DNA of 64,000 bases from Cunninghamia lanceolata (Eukaryota > Streptophyta > Pinopsida > Cupressales > Cupressaceae): NCBI GenBank assembly GCA_027924645.1, contig BSBN01000829.1:3968001-4032000 (forward strand), in the 5' to 3' direction. Positions 58,200-64,000 of the stretch are shown piece by piece; position 1 is the stretch's first letter, and every line of letters starts with the position of its first letter. The translations under genes and the position numbers were made by a program. Below the pieces are notes generated by a model that saw nothing but the letters and a program-made list of their open reading frames with translations, was not told the DNA's origin and ran no database searches.

Positions 58200-58325
58200 A
58201 AAAATGGCACTAATCAAAACCAATAGCTTGTAGAGTTGCTAGGTGCACAAAAATTCTGCCAAAATGTAGAGTGCTAAGAAGAACACCAGATTCTTAGCTT
58301 GATTCTTTGATTGTTTATGCATACA

Positions 58326-58348
58326 GTCCCACTGGGCATGCCAGAAAC
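58326..58348 (-). other. G putative primer binding site
   Basis: The complement directly after the 5' LTR is GTTTCTGGCATGCCCAGTGG. It has the look of a tRNA-complementary site, but I cannot name the tRNA. It is not the tRNA-iMet type used by C, E and F. Confidence 0.4.
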
Positions 58349-60291
58349 TATTGTCACATAGATTTGCACCCAGTGTTGAAGGCTTTTAGGGCTCCAACAA
58401 TCTAGTGAAACATTGAGAGAACCTCCAGGAGTGGGACCCTACAGGGAGGCTGAATCTCTAGAGAGAGGCTGGTTCCTTTACTAAATGAGAGATTCAACCA
58501 ACCTAAGACTAAACCTAATCTATCCAGCAGTTATGAAAAGAGGAAGAGGGAGTAGACTAAAATTAAAAGGAGGTGATACACCAGGTTTGAATAAAGAACA
58601 TTCATAGAGCTAAGATGCACAAATAAATAAATACAGCTGATAAACTTACATAGATCATGAAGATTTTAATAGAGGTAAAGAATTGATTGCCAAGAATTAA
58701 ACATTCACAAACAATATCCAATTCTAAGGCTACACAGAGTTAAAAGCATGAAAAATTAAAACACCATATGTATTAATCAAGAGGCATAGTTACATCAGAG
58801 GAAAGTTCTGTTTGGAATACAGAGGCATAAAGGATATCCAACTATTTTCGAACCTTTTTTACATCTTACATTCATGCATATATAGCATATGATTCCAAAT
58901 GACCTAATTAGGTTACAATAAATTGCCCAATAGGCTCTGTCAGAAAAGAAATCTCTACCTGATAGGATGTCTATCTGCTAAATTAGCTACATAAAATATC
59001 CAGAAGAGGGGCAGTTGAGAGATATTTCCTTTCAATGCAAATAGCTGATTTACCACCTGCAACCATCAACGCAATAAATATCTGCTAAGGGGTAGGTGAG
59101 AAGTTAGGGTCTGATTGATGGTAGATGGGACAAAACCCCTGATCAAAGCCTTTATAACACTTTAAAATTTGAACCCCTTGATTCTGTGCATTATCAGCTT
59201 TGAAAACCCTCAAAATTTAACCTATGAATACCTCTACCGATTGAACCTACACATTTCCCACTCTCAGGGTGCCTGATAGTCTTCCTTTGAATTTGGACTG
59301 TAGATGAGATTTTCCCTTTTTAGATCGACAGATTCTGCATTGCTTTATTTTTCCCTTATGTTTTTGTGCGGGCCTCATTGAAGGATCTGGATGGATGGCT
59401 CAGAAGGAGCCACATGGTTGCCGCCTACTACCCCATAAGGAATCAACATCTCAAAAAGATCTTAGGCTAGCGGGAGACAACTCAAATTTCCTTTTGACCT
59501 TCTGGAGAGTTTGAACTGGCGCCACCTATCCATCTTCAAATCCGTGACCCCACCAAACTCATGTTCGTAGGCCAGAACACTTTACAACTGTCGTCTCCCT
59601 ACTACCCTGTGAAAGGAGGTGACATTATCTTAGGTAGGCAGTGGGCGAGCAGGATACTGCCACATGGCACTGTGTTATAGGCTGAAGGAGGTAGTGAGCA
59701 TGATGGTGGACGAGTTGGGGACTTAGGAATTTTCAGAACCTAAGTTGCAAGTTAGGAAGTTAGGAAAACCCCTGACCTCGCGACAACAAAGACTTCTTTT
59801 TAATGCAAAGGTTGATGATGCAAAGGGAAGTCAGGCACTTGGGGATTTTCAGAACCAAAGTCACAGGTTAGGAAGTTAGGAAAACCCCCGACCTCATGAC
59901 AACAAAGGCTTCTTTTTGATGTAAAGGCTGATGATGCAAAGGGAAGTCAGGCACTTGGGGATTTTCAAAACCTAAGTCATGGGTTCTTAAAACTTCATAA
60001 CCTCCGACCTAAGGTTTGAAAGTTTAGATTTTTAGTGACTTCGCGACAACAAAGGAAAATAAAAGGTTGGGCCGGTCACTTCACGATTTAAAAAGGCTTT
60101 AAGTGAAAACTTAAGCGTCCGGCAACTGGGACAAATGGTTAACAAAGGAATATAACATAAAGTAGAAATATGACCGTGAGCCTTAGGGTTTTGAAAGGAA
60201 AATATGAAAATATTCAAGGGGATTAATTCAAAACCCTAAGAGGCTTTGGGGAGTTGAACAATTTTGGCCAAAGGGAAAAAATAGGTCAATA
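58349..60291 (-). repeat. G right LTR (5' LTR)
   Basis: About 1.94 kb, TATTGTCACATAG...AGGTCAATA. It aligns with 50023-51936 with roughly 10% differences and a ~30-bp insertion near 58955. Confidence 0.88.
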
Positions 60292-62100
60292 GTTCCTAAA
60301 CAATAGTAGTGTAGGCTTTAATATGAGTTAGGGTCTCATTCTCCCTTGAATTTAGGGAGTTAATAGAGAGGTCAAATCAAAATCACATTTTAGATTACAT
60401 GGTCAATAGGTTATTTAAGTACTCAATGTAAGTCCCTAAACATGGATCATGTGCAGATGGAGGAATTGATCCAAACATGAGCCCTATAGGAGTGGCTTGA
60501 TGACCAAGCTATATGTGGAAGGTATTGTTTGATTGTTGGGGTCTAGAAAATATTAGGTAGATTTGGTAAGCCATGTTTATTGGTTGAAATCTTGGTGGAG
60601 TTACATAATTCTGAGCTTATATTGTGGGTATCCCACCATGTTGGAATGTGTTCATATGTTATAAGAAAGAGGTGGAGGAGGCACAAAGGAATCATTTACT
60701 ACATTACATTGGTAGAGGTTAACATATGGGGGTAGTTGGGTTGAACCCTAGTTGGGATCATCTTAGGTGGTGATGAAGGGGTTAGCATGGGGTTGTAACT
60801 TTAGAGTTATTGGCCTCAAATTAACTTGTGTCAAGTTTCAAACTAGTCTCTTAGCATCCCCAACCTCAAGCATCCTGATTCATTAAACTAGGTTGGTGAT
60901 AAGAGCTCCAAGGTTTGCTTCACTTACTTGATTAGGGTTTTGTATCTCACCATCTTGAGGTGGATGTTGCAAGTTGTGGTGACGTGAATCATTAGGAGGG
61001 AAGAAAACTACCTCGTTTGTTGCACTTTCAAGATAGTCTTTATGTTGCACATGTTGCAAGGAGGCTTGATCATTTTATAATCCATTTCTAAGGCCTCTCT
61101 TGACACTCAAGCATCTGATAAATCTTTCTCAAGCTTATCCATTTCATTTTCAATTTGGTTCATTGTGTCCATAGGGTTTGCAAGACTAGGGTCTTGCCTA
61201 TGGATTTTAGACCAAACCAAGCCCTACCAGGCCCTTAAACAATTAAGTCAAGGCTAAAGGATTGTTCCTTGATGTTGGCCCCAAGAGGGGTTGTCAAGAC
61301 ACTATAGTCTTCATTTGATTTTTTATTTTATTCATGTTCTCGATGTCCATCATCATATTTGGTGTCTTTATAGTCACACCTATTTGAAATAGGTGCTAAA
61401 GAATTAGGAGGGATGTAACAATCAAAAGTGGGTGTGAGGTTCATTTGAAGGGACTTACCCTTAGGTTCTCATCTGGCTTAACATATTCAAGGGTACATTG
61501 GGTACACCAAAATAAATGGGTGATGGTAGAAAAAGAGGAAGAAGATGGAATGGAATGGGGGAAAATGTGAAAGAACTTATCCCAGAAGGATTTTCTTTTC
61601 ACATCAAGTTCATTGAAAATATGTGATCTCCAAATTTGACTCACCATTACTATGTATAAATCAAAAGTGGTAGGAACATGCATTGCACATGTATGGCTTT
61701 GTGTATGACTAGACCACTCCTACTCAAATGGTAAGAGAAAGTTGAGAGAGGTAGTGTCTAGAGTAAGTATTTTGAATGTGGCAATGATAATAATAGGGTG
61801 AGTTATGACAACAATAGTGTGAGGGTTTATTTTTTCTAATCTTTGTAGAGGTCTAGTGTTGAAAATTCTAATGTGAGTGTTTACATCTATGGATCGTATA
61901 GCTTTAAGATCTTGGTGAGGATTTTCTAAGAACAAGTAAAGATAATGAGTTTCTAAAATTCAAACAACACGTTAAAATGTGTTAAGACAATGGCCTATTA
62001 TCAATCATTCTCTTGTTGTATCTATTGGATGCCCTAAGCTGATTGTTCCTTAATGAGTTTGGGCGGGGGTAGGTTTTCCCTTAGTTCTCTTAGAGTAGCT
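60292..62100 (-). pseudogene. Decayed sequence, perhaps N-terminal gag of relic Z
   Basis: Starts right after G. On the minus strand at about 61200-61060 a segment reads MDTMNQIENEMDKLEKDLSDA, similar to the N-terminal coiled region of some Ty3/gypsy gag proteins. The base composition and phrase style resemble 1-2106. No clear domain follows, and many stops occur. Confidence 0.3.
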
Positions 62101-64000
62101 TCAACCTAATTTCCTCTCTAATCTTGTGACACATGAGTGTGAAAAGATAAATGTGACCAAGGTTGAGAGAATATGAATGAAGACTTCTTGAGAAATGTGG
62201 ATTCAAATGTTTTCAGGTTGATCAGAGTTTGCTAAAGATTTGTATATGTTGAATATTTTCTTACTTGAGTTTGATTGTTTATTTGAGCTTGCCTTAGTTG
62301 GATTGTAATACTGGTTTGTTGATTGGAAGATATGTTTGGATCCTTTATCTCAAATATGAGAGGTCCTAGGTTGTGCAATAATTTCTTTGTGTTGTTTATT
62401 TGACTATTTTATGCTAATAAAAAAGATATTACAAACTAACCTAATGCTGAAATAAAACTTTATAAATTAATTAATCTATGTTTTTAGTATTTTCCAGATT
62501 TGTATATCTTTTAAATAAACCTTTAATATAAATACTTGAAAGTAAACTATATTTTTTTGGTTTTCTCTACTTTTTGCATTTACAGGTAAAAGAATGAAAT
62601 GATAAACTATGACTATTCTGGGTTTTAGTGTTGAAATAGTTTCAAAGAGAGAATGATTATGAAGCTACACATTGGATGCTTTGTTGTAAAATAAATTGAC
62701 TTATTGATTTTAAAATGGGATTCTATAATAAAATAATCCAACTAAATTGATAAACTTACTTCCTACACTAAATCTGGAGCTTGCAGCTAAATACTTGTAA
62801 TTCTAGAGCAATTTGAAGCTCTATCTATCTATTCTATGAAAATAAGCTACTCTAACTAAATACAAATGTAAATAAGTTGATCTGACACTTGGGATACAAG
62901 CAATCTAAGATGTTGTGGCATGTATGTCCTTAGTGGTCCAACTTGATTCCTTTTTTATCTTCTCCTAGCTTTGGATACTCCTCTTGATGGAGGGAATATT
63001 GGAAGCACAAAAAAGGTTGGAAAAACAAAAGATCAAATAAATCTACCACTATAACTATGGATTGCAAAGCTTAGAAGCTATTAAATTGTGGATTGGTAAA
63101 GCTTGGAGGCTATTAAAGACTCATGCTACAAAGGAACCTATGAAGAAAGATGGACTCTTGTTATATTTCTCTAGAATTTGTACTCAGACTTGTTGTTGTA
63201 GTTGTGTACAGAGAGGAAAGAGCATGAATTTCTAAAAAGAAGCAACCAAAAGATTCGTGTACATCTATTTAAGGAAATATTAATTAATATGGCTAGATCC
63301 ATAATTAGGGTAGCTAACTGGGAGATTTACTATGCTAGGTCCACAATCAGGGATGAGTTGAATTTGAGTTTGAGAGCCAAGATTAGTGTAAGAATGACAC
63401 AATCAAAGAAATCACACATGCAAGAATTAACTCTGAGTCACATGTTTTGCCATAAGGAATTGTTGAGGTGATTTACCGAATCACTTGAGTGATTGATAAA
63501 TCATTGGGGAGATTCAAATAAAGAAGGGTGATTTTAAAAAGTAAAAGGTAAAACACTTGTTTCTCAAAAGGTGACAAAGCATGCAAGCATAATAAATGGC
63601 TAGAAAACATGAAAAGAAGGCAATGGAGGTTCCTATGGGCTAACTTGGCAATTCCATCAAGGTTGGGTAAATTGAGAGAAGGTCATTCGCGCCAAGTGAG
63701 TCATATGATGGACCATCATATCATCATAGGACTACCATGTATGCATGTACAAGTTAGACACTTACAAAATTTGGGTCTCCAACATGAGAACCTATTGACT
63801 TAACTACTTGGGCTCAAAACCTTTGATGAAGATGCAAGCATGTGCTATTTCAATAGTAGAGGGCTCTATTGGGAGAATGGAAGATGGACAAAAGAAATGG
63901 CTTGTAAAGTATGTTACATGAAATGTCAAATGAATAATTTATAATTGTTACAAACCATCATTTGTTATCACCATTTATATATGTACTCATTTACCAACAA
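62101..64000. other. Unassigned AT-rich sequence
   Basis: I see no coding motif, RNA gene or repeat border. The open frame at 63202-63471 (89 codons) has no recognisable domain and no supporting signals. Confidence 0.4.

Larger units (their letters stand above)
50023..60291 (-). mobile_element. Ty3/gypsy element G, Tat-like
   Basis: A 10.3-kb LTR element on the minus strand, with LTRs at 50023-51936 and 58349-60291. Reading right to left the order is gag, protease, an extra RNase H, RT, RNase H, integrase. The extra RNase H is the type (archaeal-like) known from the Tat lineage of plant Ty3/gypsy elements. Flanks share GTTCC (50018-50022 and 60292-60296), a likely target duplication. The outermost bases would then be TATTG...CAATA, not TG...CA. 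All genes have stops or frameshifts. Confidence 0.88.

Noticed and set aside
63202..63471. An 89-codon host gene
   Set aside because: No recognisable domain, splice or promoter evidence; expected by chance in AT-rich DNA of this length.

Overview
This window looks like intergenic, repeat-dense nuclear DNA from a land plant with a large genome, possibly a gymnosperm (a low-confidence guess from the old, nested, decayed Ty3/Ty1 elements and the interstitial TTTAGGG-like arrays). I see no intact host gene, rRNA, tRNA or CRISPR. Almost everything is transposable-element sequence, mostly coded on the minus strand and decayed by C-to-T type changes. The layout is best read as Russian dolls.

Outer layer: a relic Ty3/gypsy gag-protease (Z, 1-2106, perhaps resuming right of 60292) with copia LTR fragments (2107-2796). 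An old Ty1/copia element A (minus strand) is now scattered in four pieces: 49861-50022 (integrase/RT linker), 16339-16816 (linker to RT start), 12626-13316 (RT) and 5028-5189 (RNase H tail), with a possible 3' LTR at 4106-5027. Inside A sit the chromovirus C (5190-12625, LTRs, tRNA-iMet PBS, gag to chromodomain), the internally deleted copia B (13317-16338, TSD CCATT), and D, a gag-only LTR element with 2,197-bp LTRs and a tRNA-Asp-like PBS (16817 to 49860).

D's right LTR is split at 24231/49734 by T, a 25.5-kb segment (24232-49729) with imperfect terminal inverted repeats and a probable 4-bp target duplication. The two LTR halves add up to exactly the 2,197 bp of the intact left LTR. T carries a (GTAT)n microsatellite, long degenerate TTTAGGG-like arrays with a higher-order structure, a 421-bp foldback element, two Sirevirus-like copia elements (E, minus, 27676-34762, young; F, plus, 35502-42416, older), an unrecognised proline-rich reading frame (43855-44681), and a six-exon unrecognised gene on the minus strand (49404 to 46400) whose splice phases all agree. 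One intron holds a tRNA-derived SINE, another an inverted pair of pentatricopeptide-repeat (PPR) fragments that can fold into a long hairpin. Palindromic subterminal motifs lie near both ends of T. T is the best candidate for an undescribed system: a very large TIR transposon with its own multi-exon gene and telomere-like cargo.

Right of T come the end of D, the last piece of A, and G (50023-60291), a Tat-like Ty3/gypsy element in which an extra RNase H domain lies between protease and reverse transcriptase. The last 3.7 kb is old, mostly unrecognisable sequence. Relative ages follow from nesting: Z and A oldest, then B, C, D and G, then T, then F, then E.
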